Of a stretch of 45,866 nt of DNA, positions 33,690 to 42,339 are shown in pieces. The stretch lies in assembly GCA_028819295.1 (NCBI GenBank), contig JAPPMA010000083.1, positions 1 to 45,866 on the forward strand, written 5' to 3'. Source of the stretch: a bacterium (GTDB lineage Bacteria; Actinomycetota; Acidimicrobiia; Acidimicrobiales; Bin134). The position numbers and the translations under genes are program-made. Under the pieces are notes generated by a model that made no database searches, was not told the origin of the DNA, and worked only from the letters and a program-made list of their open reading frames with translations. Numbering within the stretch: the stretch's first letter is position 1; every line of letters begins with the position of its first letter.

Positions 33690-34663
33690 AGGTTCTTTCC
33701 GCCGAAGATCTCCGAGACGGAGGTGTCTTCGAACACGGCGTCTATGGCGTCGGCGATGATTCTGGCCACCGACAGCACCTCGACCTTGTCGATCTGCTTC
33801 CCAGGCGACAGCGGCAGGGTGTTGGTGACCACCACCTTGGAGATCACCGAGTTCTTGAGCCGGTCGATGGCCGGGCCGGAGAACACCCCATGAGTGGTGG
33901 CCGCGTAGATCAAGGCCGCACCCCGGGCGGCCAGCGCGTCGGCCGCGGCCACAATGGTGCCCCCGGTGTCGATCATGTCGTCGATGAGCACGCAGGTGCG
34001 GCCCTCCACATCGCCCACCACTTCGATGACCTCCACCGCATGCTTGACGTCCTTGGCCCGCCGCTTGTGGACGATGGCCAGGTCGGCGTCCAGGTCGTTG
34101 GTGTAGCGCTCGGCCACCTTCACCCTCCCGGCGTCGGGCGACACGATCACCAGATCGCCGTCAATCCCCGTCAGGTAGTCGGTGAGCACGGGCATGGCGG
34201 TCAGGTGGTCCCAGGGGCCGTCGAAGAATCCCTGGATCTGCCCGGAGTGGAGATCTACGCTCAGCATCCGATTGGCCCCCGCGGTGCGGAAGGTGTTGGC
34301 CATCAGCTTGGCGGTGATGGGCTCGCGGCCCGCGGCCTTGCGGTCCTGGCGGCCGTATCCGTAGAAGGGGCACACCGCGGTGATGCGCTTGGCCGACGCC
34401 CGCCGGGCCGCGTCCACCATGATGAGGTGCTCCATGACCGCGTCGTTGATGGAGGCGTCGCCATGCGCGGTGTGGCTCTGGACGATGAACACATCGGTGC
34501 CCCTCACCGACTCCTCGAACCGGCAGTGGATCTCGCCGTTGGCGAAATCGGCGATGTTGGGCTCCACCAACTCCTCACCAAGCGCCTCGGCAATCTCCGC
34601 AGCCAAGTCTGGGTTGGCCCGACCCGAGATGATGGCCAGCTTCTTCTTGGTGAGCAATTCCAT
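33683..34663 (-). CDS. prs: Ribose-phosphate pyrophosphokinase
   Basis: A 326-residue PRPP synthetase. Segments include LAIISGRANPDLAAEIAEAL, FANGEIHCRFEESVRGTDVF, the ATP loop FYGYGRQDRKAAGREPITAK, MLSVDLHSGQIQGFF, IVSPDAGRVKVAERY and the PRPP loop VLIDDMIDTGGTIVAA. It supplies PRPP for nucleotide, His and Trp synthesis. The ATG at 34663 has AAGGAG ~10 nt upstream, located inside the end of glmU. Its 3' end is the island attachment site. Confidence 0.96.
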   Translation of the reverse strand: MELLTKKKLAIISGRANPDLAAEIAEALGEELVEPNIADFANGEIHCRFEESVRGTDVFIVQSHTAHGDASINDAVMEHLIMVDAARRASAKRITAVCPFYGYGRQDRKAAGREPITAKLMANTFRTAGANRMLSVDLHSGQIQGFFDGPWDHLTAMPVLTDYLTGIDGDLVIVSPDAGRVKVAERYTNDLDADLAIVHKRRAKDVKHAVEVIEVVGDVEGRTCVLIDDMIDTGGTIVAAADALAARGAALIYAATTHGVFSGPAIDRLKNSVISKVVVTNTLPLSPGKQIDKVEVLSVARIIADAIDAVFEDTSVSEIFGGKNLS

Positions 34664-34667
34664 GGCT

Positions 34668-35633
34668 TCAGTCTCCTTCTGTCGATTCGGACGGAATCTG
34701 GGCGCCGGGTTCGAGCGTGATGTAAGCCCCCACATTGGCGCCGGCGCCGATCTCGGCATCGGTGGCCGAGACCGCCTCCACCACCGCTCGGGAACCAACC
34801 ACGCAATCGATCAAGTGGGTATGGGGGCCGACCACCGCGCCTTCGCCGATCACCGTCTGGCCTCGGAGCACAACGCCGGGGTGGATAACCACATCGGGGG
34901 CCAGCTTCACGCTCACGTCAATGTAGGCGCTGTGGGGCGCCATGATCCGCACACCGGCGACCATCCAGTTGCGATTGATGCGCTGGCGCATCTCCGCCTC
35001 GGCGAAAGCAAGCTGCTCCCGGTCGTCCACCCCCCAGACCTCAGAGCTGTCCACGGCATACGACCCCGCGTCGTGGCCGGCGGAGGTGAGCACCGAGACG
35101 GCATCGGCGAGGCTGTGCTCGCGCCCGGAGTCGTCGGCGGCCAGCCGGCGCAAGGCCGGAGACAAGAGGCTGCGGCGGAAGCAGACGATCTCGGCCGGTT
35201 CCTCGGCGCCGGCGGCCACGGTGGCGGCCGACCCGGCCAGCCGGTGCTGGGCGGCAACGTTACGCAGCGTCTGGCCCTCGATCAGCGGCAGATCAGCCGA
35301 TATCACCAGCACGTCCTCGTCATCGACATCGCCGTCGAGAGCAGACAGGCCCAAGGCGGCGGCGTCGGCGGTGCCCCGCTGCACGGGCTGCTCGACGAAG
35401 TCGATCCGCAGATCGAAGGCCTCCTCGGTGACGTGCTTGGCCACTTCCTCGGCGCCGAATCCCACCACCACCGCGATCCGGCGGGGATTGACCGCGGCAA
35501 CCGCGTCGATCACATGCAGCAGCATGGCCCGGCCGCAAACGTCGTGAAGGGGCTTTGGCCTCCCCGACCGCATGCGAACACCCCGTCCCGCGGCCAACAC
35601 CACCGCAGACAGGGGAAGCGAACCAGCCATCAT
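34668..35633 (-). CDS. glmU: GlmU-like N-acetylglucosamine-1-phosphate uridyltransferase, short C-terminus
   Basis: 321 residues, against ~450-490 for bifunctional GlmU. The uridyltransferase domain is complete in outline: AVVLAAGRGVRMRSGRPKPL, then HVIDAVAAVNPRRIAVVVGF, QPVQRGTADAAALG and the metal-binding VISADLPLIEG. The left-handed beta-helix begins (APHSAYIDVSVKLAPDVVIH, PGVVLRGQTVIGEGAVVGPH) but stops after about five coils (ANVGAYITLEPGAQIPSEST). The acetyltransferase active-site His and acetyl-CoA residues are therefore missing. It ends 4 bp before the prs start. Either acetylation is done by another protein or this is a related nucleotidyltransferase. Confidence 0.85.
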   Translation of the reverse strand: MMAGSLPLSAVVLAAGRGVRMRSGRPKPLHDVCGRAMLLHVIDAVAAVNPRRIAVVVGFGAEEVAKHVTEEAFDLRIDFVEQPVQRGTADAAALGLSALDGDVDDEDVLVISADLPLIEGQTLRNVAAQHRLAGSAATVAAGAEEPAEIVCFRRSLLSPALRRLAADDSGREHSLADAVSVLTSAGHDAGSYAVDSSEVWGVDDREQLAFAEAEMRQRINRNWMVAGVRIMAPHSAYIDVSVKLAPDVVIHPGVVLRGQTVIGEGAVVGPHTHLIDCVVGSRAVVEAVSATDAEIGAGANVGAYITLEPGAQIPSESTEGD

Positions 35634-35700
35634 CCTCGTGGCGGATCAGAGGGCAAAGCCGCCAAGCACACGCACAACAACAGTATGCACACTTTCTAGC

Positions 35701-35757
35701 GCGCCGGGCGAGGCAATGCGACGGCACAGGCGATGATGCCGCCGCGGGGCGAGGCAA
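35701..35757. repeat. Short repeat in the glmU / molybdoenzyme gap, resembling the tRNA-Gln 3' end
   Basis: GGGCGAGGCAA occurs at 35706-35716 and 35747-35757 (41-bp period). The first copy with its flank (35701-35715) matches 13 of 15 bp of 44149-44163, which covers the 3' end of tRNA-Gln. The two sites bracket the 35.7-44.1 kb accessory block. The match is short and may be chance. Confidence 0.35.
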
Positions 35758-35791
35758 CCCCGCTGGCTAGGGCTTTTATTGCCCCCCAACT

Positions 35792-35797
35792 TATACT
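35792..35797 (+). promoter_or_regulatory. Putative -10 box of a leaderless promoter
   Basis: TATACT lies 7 nt before the ATG at 35805, with no Shine-Dalgarno sequence between. It is the closest match to the -10 consensus among the leaderless candidates here. Confidence 0.5.
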
Positions 35798-35804
35798 TAG
35801 CCCG

Positions 35805-38144
35805 ATGAGTGAGGCGGTGCGTGATTTGGAGGGCGCCAGCGGGGTAATCGGCACCAGCCAACTCCGGGTCGAGGACTTTGGCCTGCTTGTCGGCGGCGGG
35901 CAATTCACCGCCAACGAGGCGCCCGACGACGCTCTCGTGGTCCATTTCGTGACCTCGGTGGTTGCCCACGCCAAGGTCCGCGTCGACGTCGAGGCGGTGC
36001 GGTCATCCCCCGGAATCCACGATGTGCTGGTGGCCGCCGACCTGGAGAAACAGGCGATGCCCGACATCACCACCGGCACGTGGAAGCCGCAATACGAGGA
36101 GAGGGACAAGCCCGTTCCGGGAACCTCGCGCCCGGTTCTGGCCCGCGACCGGGTTCGCTATGTGGGCGAGCCTCTGGTGGCCATCGTGGGCGAGTCTTAC
36201 GAAGCGGTGCTCGACGCCGCCGAGCTGGCCGATATCGAGTACGACCCTCTCCCGGCTGTTGTCGGCCCCGAACAGGCCCTCGAAGACGAGGTGCTTCTGT
36301 TTCCCGACTCGGGCACGAACCTGCTCGCTGAAACGAAGGGCGGCGCCTCCCATCCATTCGACCTCGACGACTGCGAGGTTGTGGTCGAAGGCCGATTCGT
36401 CAACCAGCGGCTTGCGGCCTGCCCGATCGAGCCGCGGGCGGCTGCGTCGATGTGGACTGACGACGGGAGGCTGGTCCATTGGTCCTCCTGCCAGGGCATC
36501 CATCCCATCCGAACGGCTATTTTGAACTACTACGACCTGGCGCCAAACCAGGTCAGGGTGATCACCAGGGATGTCGGGGGCAGCTTCGGCTCCAAGGCGC
36601 GGATAACCTCCGAGCAGCTCTTGCTGCCCCTTTTGGCCAAGCGCACCCGGCGGCCGGTGTGCTGGACCCCGGCCCGCTCCCTGGACATGCTCGGTCTCGG
36701 CCATTCGCGGGCGCAGATCCAGCATGTCCGCGTCGGGGGCGCGCCCGACGGGACGATAGAGGCCATGGATGTGCTGGTGCTGGCCGACGCCGGGGCGTAC
36801 TCCGAGATCGTGCCGGCCATGACGAGAAGCACATGCTCATTGCTGCCGGGACCGCTGGCTCTGCGGTCGGTCCGCTGGACGCTCAAGGCTGCGGTCACCA
36901 ACGCCACCCCGATTGTGGCCTACCGCGGCGCTGGCCGGCCTGAGGCCGCGGCCCTGGTCGACCGGGCTGTGGACCTGTTCGCAGCCGAGGTCGGCCTCGA
37001 TCCGCTTGAGGTGCGCAAAAAGAACCTGCTGGCGTCCGAGCAGCTTCCCTGGGAGAACCCCAGCGGCGTGGTGTACGACTCCGGCGACTACCACGAGGCG
37101 CTCTCGATGCTGGAATCAGAGCTCGGGTACGGGGAGTTGCGCGAAGAGCAGGCCCGTCGCCGCCACCGCGGTCGCCCCGACCTTCTCGGGATAGGTCTGA
37201 CCGTGTTTGTGGACCGCACCGCCGGGGTGCCCGGCAGCGAGTACGGCGCCGTCGAGCTGCTGCCCGACGGGAAGATCCGGGTTATCACCGGTTCGACGCC
37301 ATACGGACAGGGCCACCAAACCTCATGGGCGATGCTCGTCGCCGAGCAGACTGGGCTGCCCCTTTCCCAGATCACTGTGGAGCACGGCGACACCGACGTT
37401 GTGCCCCGGGGCGGGTTGACCGGCGGCTCCAAGTCGGTGCAGAAGGCGGGCTCTGCGGTGGCCCTGGCCACTGGCGATCTCGTCGCGAGGGCCCGCGAAG
37501 TGGCCGCCGACCTGCTCGAGGCCGCTCCGGGCGACATCGTGCTCGACACGGCGGCGGCCGCCTTCCATGTGCGGGGCGCGCCCGCGGCCGGTCGGTTGGG
37601 CTGGGCCGACATCGCCGCCCGCTGGCCGCAAGAGAACTCCCTGCCGCGCTGCGAGGCAGACTTCGCCGGCGAAGGGCCGACCATCCCCTACGGCGCCTAC
37701 GGCGCGGTGGTGGAGGTAGACCGCGACACCGGCCGAACCGAGTTGCTGCGCCTGGTGGCCATCGACGACGCGGGGACGATTCTGAACCGGATGATCGCTG
37801 AGGGCCAGGTCCACGGGGGGGTGGCCCAAGGCGTGGCGCAGGCCCTGTTCGAAGAGTTCGCCTACGACCCCGACGGCAACCCGCTGACGGCGTCGTTGGC
37901 CGACTATGCGGTTCCCGCGGCGTCAGAGCTGCCGAGCATCGAGACCCTGCTCACCGAGCACCCGTCGCCCAACAATCCCCTGGGGTTCAAGGGCATCGGC
38001 GAGTCGGGCGCCGTAGGCGCGGTTCCGGCCGTCCAGAACGCGGTGATCGACGCTGTCGCCCACCTGGGAGTGCGACACATCGATCTGCCCCTGACTCCCG
38101 AGCGGGTGTGGCGGGCGATCAACCAATCAGTTATCCCAACCTAG
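35805..38144 (+). CDS. Xanthine-dehydrogenase-family molybdopterin-binding subunit (CoxL-like), orphan
   Basis: A 779-residue large subunit of the molybdenum hydroxylase family. The N-terminal domain has VLARDRVRYVGEPLVAIVGE; the molybdopterin domain has DVGGSFGSKARI, the active-site segment IVAYRGAGRPEAAALVDRAV (the AYRGAGR form, as in form II/aldehyde-type enzymes rather than AYRCSFR of true CO dehydrogenase), GSTPYGQGHQTSWAM and the catalytic Glu in GFKGIGESGAVGA. The usual Fe-S (CoxS) and FAD (CoxM) subunit genes are absent nearby. The start is the ATG at 35805, and it overlaps the convergent CoA-transferase gene by 18 bp. An oxidation of an aldehyde or N-heteroaromatic substrate feeding the facing operon is plausible but unproven. 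Confidence 0.88.
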   Translation: MSEAVRDLEGASGVIGTSQLRVEDFGLLVGGGQFTANEAPDDALVVHFVTSVVAHAKVRVDVEAVRSSPGIHDVLVAADLEKQAMPDITTGTWKPQYEERDKPVPGTSRPVLARDRVRYVGEPLVAIVGESYEAVLDAAELADIEYDPLPAVVGPEQALEDEVLLFPDSGTNLLAETKGGASHPFDLDDCEVVVEGRFVNQRLAACPIEPRAAASMWTDDGRLVHWSSCQGIHPIRTAILNYYDLAPNQVRVITRDVGGSFGSKARITSEQLLLPLLAKRTRRPVCWTPARSLDMLGLGHSRAQIQHVRVGGAPDGTIEAMDVLVLADAGAYSEIVPAMTRSTCSLLPGPLALRSVRWTLKAAVTNATPIVAYRGAGRPEAAALVDRAVDLFAAEVGLDPLEVRKKNLLASEQLPWENPSGVVYDSGDYHEALSMLESELGYGELREEQARRRHRGRPDLLGIGLTVFVDRTAGVPGSEYGAVELLPDGKIRVITGSTPYGQGHQTSWAMLVAEQTGLPLSQITVEHGDTDVVPRGGLTGGSKSVQKAGSAVALATGDLVARAREVAADLLEAAPGDIVLDTAAAAFHVRGAPAAGRLGWADIAARWPQENSLPRCEADFAGEGPTIPYGAYGAVVEVDRDTGRTELLRLVAIDDAGTILNRMIAEGQVHGGVAQGVAQALFEEFAYDPDGNPLTASLADYAVPAASELPSIETLLTEHPSPNNPLGFKGIGESGAVGAVPAVQNAVIDAVAHLGVRHIDLPLTPERVWRAINQSVIPT

Positions 38145-39332
38145 GTCGGCCAGGATCTCCTCGGTGTGCTGGCCCAGCCGGGGCGGGGCCAGCCGGTAGC
38201 TGGGCGGCGTCTCAGACATCCGCAGCGGGCTGGCCACCAGCGTCAGATCGCCATACTCGTCGGTGGCGAATCGGCGGGCCATCTCGCGGTGCTGAACCTG
38301 GGGGTCGTCGAAGACCTGGGCGATGTCGTTGATCGGCCCGTATGAAACTTGGGCCTCTTCGAGGATCGCATACCACTCCGAGGCGGTGCGGGTGGCAAAC
38401 GCATCGTTCAATATCTTCACGAGCTCGGCCCGGTTCTCCACCCGATCGCTGTTGGTGGCGAAGCGCTCGTCGTCATCCAGGTCGAGCCCCAGTGCCCGGC
38501 ACAGGGCCGCGAACTGGGCGTCGGTGGTGGCGGCGGCCACAAGATGGCCGTCGCTGGTTGTGAACACCTCGTAGGGCACCACGTTGGGGTGGGCGTTCCC
38601 CAGCCGACTGGGCACCTCGCCCGACACCAGGTAGTTCATGGCCTGATTGGCCAGCAGGGCCACCTGGCAGTCCAAGAGCGCGATGTCCAAGTGCTGGCCC
38701 TGGCCGGTCTTCTCGGCGTGGCGCAGGGCGGCGAGGATGCCAATAGCCGCGTACAGGCCTGCGCTCAGGTCGGCGGTGGCCACCCCGACCTTCATGGGGG
38801 CCGCCCCCGGCCGTCCGTCGCGCTCGCCGGTCACGCTCATCAAGCCCGACATGGCCTGGATGGCGAAGTCGTAGCCGGGGCGGTGCGCGGAGGGCCCTGT
38901 CTGCCCGAACCCCGTGATCGAGCAGTAGACGAGAGCCGGGTTGCGCTCTTGGAGGGTTTCGTAGTCGAGCCCGTACTTTTGCAGCCCCCCGGTGCGGAAG
39001 TTCTCAACCAGCACATGGCAGCCGCTGGCCAGCTCCCTTATCGCCTCGAGCTGGGCGGGATCGGCCATGTTGAGGGCGATGGACCGCTTGTTGCGGTTGG
39101 TGCCCAGGTAGTAGGCGGCGTCGCCCCTCTCGCCGCCGGCATTGGTGAGGAACGGGGGGCCCCAACTCCTGGTGTCGTCGCCCCCGTCGGGACGCTCCAC
39201 CTTGATCACGTCGGCGCCGAGATCGGCGAGGATCTGCGTGGCCCACGGGCCCGCCAGCACCCGGCTCAAGTCGAGCACCCGGATCCCCTGGAGGGATCCG
39301 GGCGGATGTCCGGGTGCGCCCGACGCGGTCAT
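38127..39332 (-). CDS. CaiB/BaiF (class III) CoA-transferase
   Basis: A 401-residue family III CoA-transferase. GIRVLDLSRVLAGPWATQIL, then LGADVIKVERPDGGDDTRSW, the catalytic Asp in HRPGYDFAIQAMSG (~residue 160), RPGAAPMKVGVATADLSAGL and LLDCQVALLANQAMNYL are all family landmarks. It moves CoA between carboxylic acids (formyl-CoA:oxalate, succinyl-CoA:substrate and similar). It is the last gene of a five-gene operon and overlaps the preceding FAH-like gene by 4 nt (ATGA), with a strong GGGGAGG ribosome binding site. Confidence 0.92.
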   Translation of the reverse strand: MTASGAPGHPPGSLQGIRVLDLSRVLAGPWATQILADLGADVIKVERPDGGDDTRSWGPPFLTNAGGERGDAAYYLGTNRNKRSIALNMADPAQLEAIRELASGCHVLVENFRTGGLQKYGLDYETLQERNPALVYCSITGFGQTGPSAHRPGYDFAIQAMSGLMSVTGERDGRPGAAPMKVGVATADLSAGLYAAIGILAALRHAEKTGQGQHLDIALLDCQVALLANQAMNYLVSGEVPSRLGNAHPNVVPYEVFTTSDGHLVAAATTDAQFAALCRALGLDLDDDERFATNSDRVENRAELVKILNDAFATRTASEWYAILEEAQVSYGPINDIAQVFDDPQVQHREMARRFATDEYGDLTLVASPLRMSETPPSYRLAPPRLGQHTEEILADLGWDN

Positions 39333-40351
39333 CCCGCCTCCCCTCCGGGACTGGGCAGGGCTGTCGTCGAGGCGCTGACCATGATCTCGACCGCGCCGAT
39401 GCCGGTGGTCTCGGCCCGGATCACGCTGCCTGCCTCCACGGGCAGGGCGGTGGGCTTCGACGGGCTGGGCGACCGGATGAGCCTGCCGCCCGCCACCATG
39501 TCGAGCGGCTCGAGTCCCACCAACGACCAGTGGGCGATCAACTCGGCCATGCTGTAGATCGAATCTTCGGGCCTGGAAGTGCGAACCACGCTCTGGTCAA
39601 CCGAGAGCCGGGTTTCGGCGTGATCGGGGTCGAAGCCCGAGGCCGAAGTCAACAGCTCCGGCCCCAAGATCGCCGACCCCGGCCAGTTGACGCCGAGCGA
39701 GGTTCTCATGAGGGCCTGCTCGGTGGCGTGGACATCGGCGGCGATCAGGTCGATCACCATGAGGTAGCCGGCCACGCAGGAGAGCGCGTCTTGGGGTTCG
39801 ACGCCCGATGCCCTCCGGCCGATGACGGCGGCGGGGTACGCGGCCACCTCCAGCTCTCTCGAGTGCAAAGCGGGCCTCACGGCAGACTCGGGGCCTGCGA
39901 TGCTGCTGGGCAGCTTGAAGTACCCGCACGGGAATGGGCCGGGCTGGGCCTCGGCCTCGCCGGCGGCACCGGTGAGGCTGCGGCGATCGCAGGCCACGAA
40001 CACGTTGCCGGGTTGGGCCAAGGGAGAGACGAGGGCGACCGAGCCGCGATCGAGGAACGCCGGATGATCCCGGTCGATATGGAGGCTGAAGTAGGCGACG
40101 ATGTCCTCGGCGGCGGCCAGCAGATCGGGGTCGGCGACAACGTCGTCCACCGCTTGCACGGCCCCCAGGCGCTCTCGCAGCCGCTCGGCGCGGGGCCAGC
40201 CCGCCTCTAGCGTCTTCGCCGCCCCGCGCAGATAAGAGATCGCGGCCCCGAGATCAACAAGCTCGGCGTGGTCCACGAGCGCGCCCACCCGCGGCTGTTC
40301 CGCCCGCTGTTCGCTGCGGTCGGCTTCGGCCCGGAAGTGCGCCAGACGCAT
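39329..40351 (-). CDS. FAH-fold protein with lost metal ligands
   Basis: A 340-residue paralogue-like neighbour of the next FAH protein: both start MRL.H and share VIG(K/R)RA, EP(E/Q), CVAGY and ...GP.L(V/T). Where the active protein has DYEVELAVVIGK, this one has EVAAYPAAVIGR, so the two metal-binding Glu residues are Ala and Tyr. The Lys of ATGKNLP is also replaced (TSLGVNWPG). It is unlikely to be a hydrolase. It may be a structural or regulatory subunit of the active neighbour. It lies 10 bp downstream of that gene. Confidence 0.7.
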   Translation of the reverse strand: MRLAHFRAEADRSEQRAEQPRVGALVDHAELVDLGAAISYLRGAAKTLEAGWPRAERLRERLGAVQAVDDVVADPDLLAAAEDIVAYFSLHIDRDHPAFLDRGSVALVSPLAQPGNVFVACDRRSLTGAAGEAEAQPGPFPCGYFKLPSSIAGPESAVRPALHSRELEVAAYPAAVIGRRASGVEPQDALSCVAGYLMVIDLIAADVHATEQALMRTSLGVNWPGSAILGPELLTSASGFDPDHAETRLSVDQSVVRTSRPEDSIYSMAELIAHWSLVGLEPLDMVAGGRLIRSPSPSKPTALPVEAGSVIRAETTGIGAVEIMVSASTTALPSPGGEAG

Positions 40352-40361
40352 GCTCCTGCCC

Positions 40362-41369
40362 CTAGCCGACGAGGCCCAGCGGGGCCGGCCCGTCGGCCAC
40401 CGTCACCGACAGCCTCCCGATACGGCTGATCTCGGCTTCCATGCGATCTCCGGATCGAACGAAGTACGGTTCCGGGTCGGGTTTGGCGATGGCCACCCCC
40501 GCCGGCGTGCCCATGAGGATCACGTCTCCGGGGTCCAATCCCATCTGCGAGTAGTGCGCCACCGCCTCGTCCACTTTGCAGATCATGTTCCCCAAGGTGC
40601 TCGACTGCCGCAGATCTCCGTTCACCCATAGCTTGATGGTCTGGTCGTCCAGCGCGGCCACCTCGTCGGGGGTGACGAGGGCGGGGCCCATGGGCGCGAA
40701 CGTGGGCAGGTTCTTGCCGGTCGCCGAGCTGAGCATCTCCTGGTCCAGCCGCTGCGTGGCCCGATCGGCCAGGTCGAGGATCACCGAGTAGCCGGCCACA
40801 CAGGCTCCGGCAGCTTCGGGTTCGATGCAGAACGCCCGTTTGCCGATGACCACCGCCAGCTCGACTTCGTAGTCGAGCTGGTTGACATCGGGGTGCTTGA
40901 CCACAACCCCGCAGGGCTCGGCCAGTGAGGACCGAAGCTTGATGAACCCGGTGGGGTCGCTGGGCGGCTTAATGGGCCGACCCCTGTCGGCCCACAGGCT
41001 GATGCTCTCGTCGAGGTGGTCGTAGAAGTTGCGCCCCACCGAGAGCATTTTGCCCGGCCTTCGCACCGGGTGGGAAACCTCCACCGAGCCCTCGGGCAAC
41101 AGGGTGCGGGCATCGAGCTGGAGGCTGCCCTCCCCATAGCGGCGCTCACAGGACGCAAGCGCCCGGCCGAGGGCGGCGAGTTCGCCGCCGTGCAGCAACT
41201 CGTCGATGGTTCCCGCCAACAAGACATGCTCCACCAGCGATCTCGGAACATCGGAAACTCCGCAGTGGTTGGCTAGGAGGCGGCGCACATCCACCACGGC
41301 GCCGGATGGCCAAGCAGCCCCTATGCGGAGACTGCCGCTTTCCGGCAGCCGATAGTGCAAAAGGCGCAT
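40362..41369 (-). CDS. Fumarylacetoacetate hydrolase (FAH) family protein
   Basis: A 335-residue FAH-fold enzyme. The metal site DYEVELAVVIGKRA, the central ILDLADRATQR, the catalytic-type SSATGKNLPTFAPMGP and TIKLWVNGDLRQSSTLGNMI, then PGDVILMGTPAGVA and a basic end are all typical. Members hydrolyse or decarboxylate beta-keto acids, fumarylpyruvate and 2-hydroxymuconate derivatives. It sits in the TPP enzyme / cupin / FAH / FAH-like / CoA-transferase operon, 10 bp from each neighbour. Confidence 0.88.
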   Translation of the reverse strand: MRLLHYRLPESGSLRIGAAWPSGAVVDVRRLLANHCGVSDVPRSLVEHVLLAGTIDELLHGGELAALGRALASCERRYGEGSLQLDARTLLPEGSVEVSHPVRRPGKMLSVGRNFYDHLDESISLWADRGRPIKPPSDPTGFIKLRSSLAEPCGVVVKHPDVNQLDYEVELAVVIGKRAFCIEPEAAGACVAGYSVILDLADRATQRLDQEMLSSATGKNLPTFAPMGPALVTPDEVAALDDQTIKLWVNGDLRQSSTLGNMICKVDEAVAHYSQMGLDPGDVILMGTPAGVAIAKPDPEPYFVRSGDRMEAEISRIGRLSVTVADGPAPLGLVG

Positions 41370-41379
41370 CGGGAGCCGG

Positions 41380-42267
41380 TCACACGTGCGACGGCGTCAG
41401 GCTTGGTCCGTGTACCGGCGACCAGTGCAGCGTGATCAGCCGGGCATCCTCCAATGCGGTGAATCGCGGGAAGGGCTTGTCGGCGGGGAAGTACCCGAAG
41501 GAGACCCCATCATATCGCTCGCCGGCCATCTCAATAGCCCCCTCCAACAGCCAGAACGCCTGCTGGAAGCTCTGCTGCCCGCCGTCGACGAAACCCCCCG
41601 AGTCCATCGCGATCTCCATGACCCTCGGACCGACCTCGGTTACCTGGAGGAGGTCCTTCACCGCGGCCTCATGGCCGGCAAGGGCCGCCCTGGGGCGAAA
41701 CTCGGCCGGGCGGATATGGATCATCTGGTGATAGCGGGGCTCGGGGAAGTCGGGAACTGCACCGTCCATGAGGTGGGCGTACAGCGCGTCCATGACGTCC
41801 ACGGTCCGGTTGTCGTCGGAGTAGGTGAACGTTCCCGCATAGCTGTCCACCGTGCCGAAGTCCTCTATCTCCCGGCGGGCCGCCTCCATCTCCGGGGGCG
41901 AGCAGTAGCGGATGCCGGATGGGCCGCTGAACTGCATGTCTGCCCAGTAGTGGCCGTCGCCATCGGGATCGACCTGGGCCTCGCCATAGAGCGCTCCCTC
42001 GGGTACGTACACGCATTCGCCCTCTTCGATCCGCACCCCCGCGTAGGTGATCGCGCCCCCGATCGCGTAGCGGAATTGAGCGAAGGTGTGGCAGTGGCGC
42101 GGCGCGAAGTAGCCGGGTTTGAGGGTGGCGGTTCCGATGCGGGTGGAGATGCCGTTGTCCCAATCATTGAAGCCCTGGTACCACTGCACGATGCCGTGGC
42201 GGACGTCCTTCTCGATCCTCGGCTGCTCCTGTTCCCGGTAGAAGCCGGGTTCTATCTGTGTGGGCAT
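41380..42267 (-). CDS. Cupin-domain protein
   Basis: A 295-residue protein. The first cupin motif is TLKPGYFAPRHCHTFAQFRY, followed by AIGGAITYAGVRIEEGECVY and VPEGALYGEAQ; a second cupin-like half lies near the C-terminus (SFQQAFWLLEGAIEMAGERY). The His pattern suggests a metal site in the first half only. The start is the ATG at 42267 (MPTQIEPGFYR), with AGAGG 5 nt upstream; an extension to 42309 is not favoured. It could be a dioxygenase-like or isomerase-like step in the operon's pathway. Confidence 0.75.
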   Translation of the reverse strand: MPTQIEPGFYREQEQPRIEKDVRHGIVQWYQGFNDWDNGISTRIGTATLKPGYFAPRHCHTFAQFRYAIGGAITYAGVRIEEGECVYVPEGALYGEAQVDPDGDGHYWADMQFSGPSGIRYCSPPEMEAARREIEDFGTVDSYAGTFTYSDDNRTVDVMDALYAHLMDGAVPDFPEPRYHQMIHIRPAEFRPRAALAGHEAAVKDLLQVTEVGPRVMEIAMDSGGFVDGGQQSFQQAFWLLEGAIEMAGERYDGVSFGYFPADKPFPRFTALEDARLITLHWSPVHGPSLTPSHV

Positions 42268-42339
42268 TGTGTCCTCTCTTTGGAAACTGGTTGGAACCTG
42301 GTCGATCATCTAGGCGCCGCTGAGGGCGGCGCCTCACCG

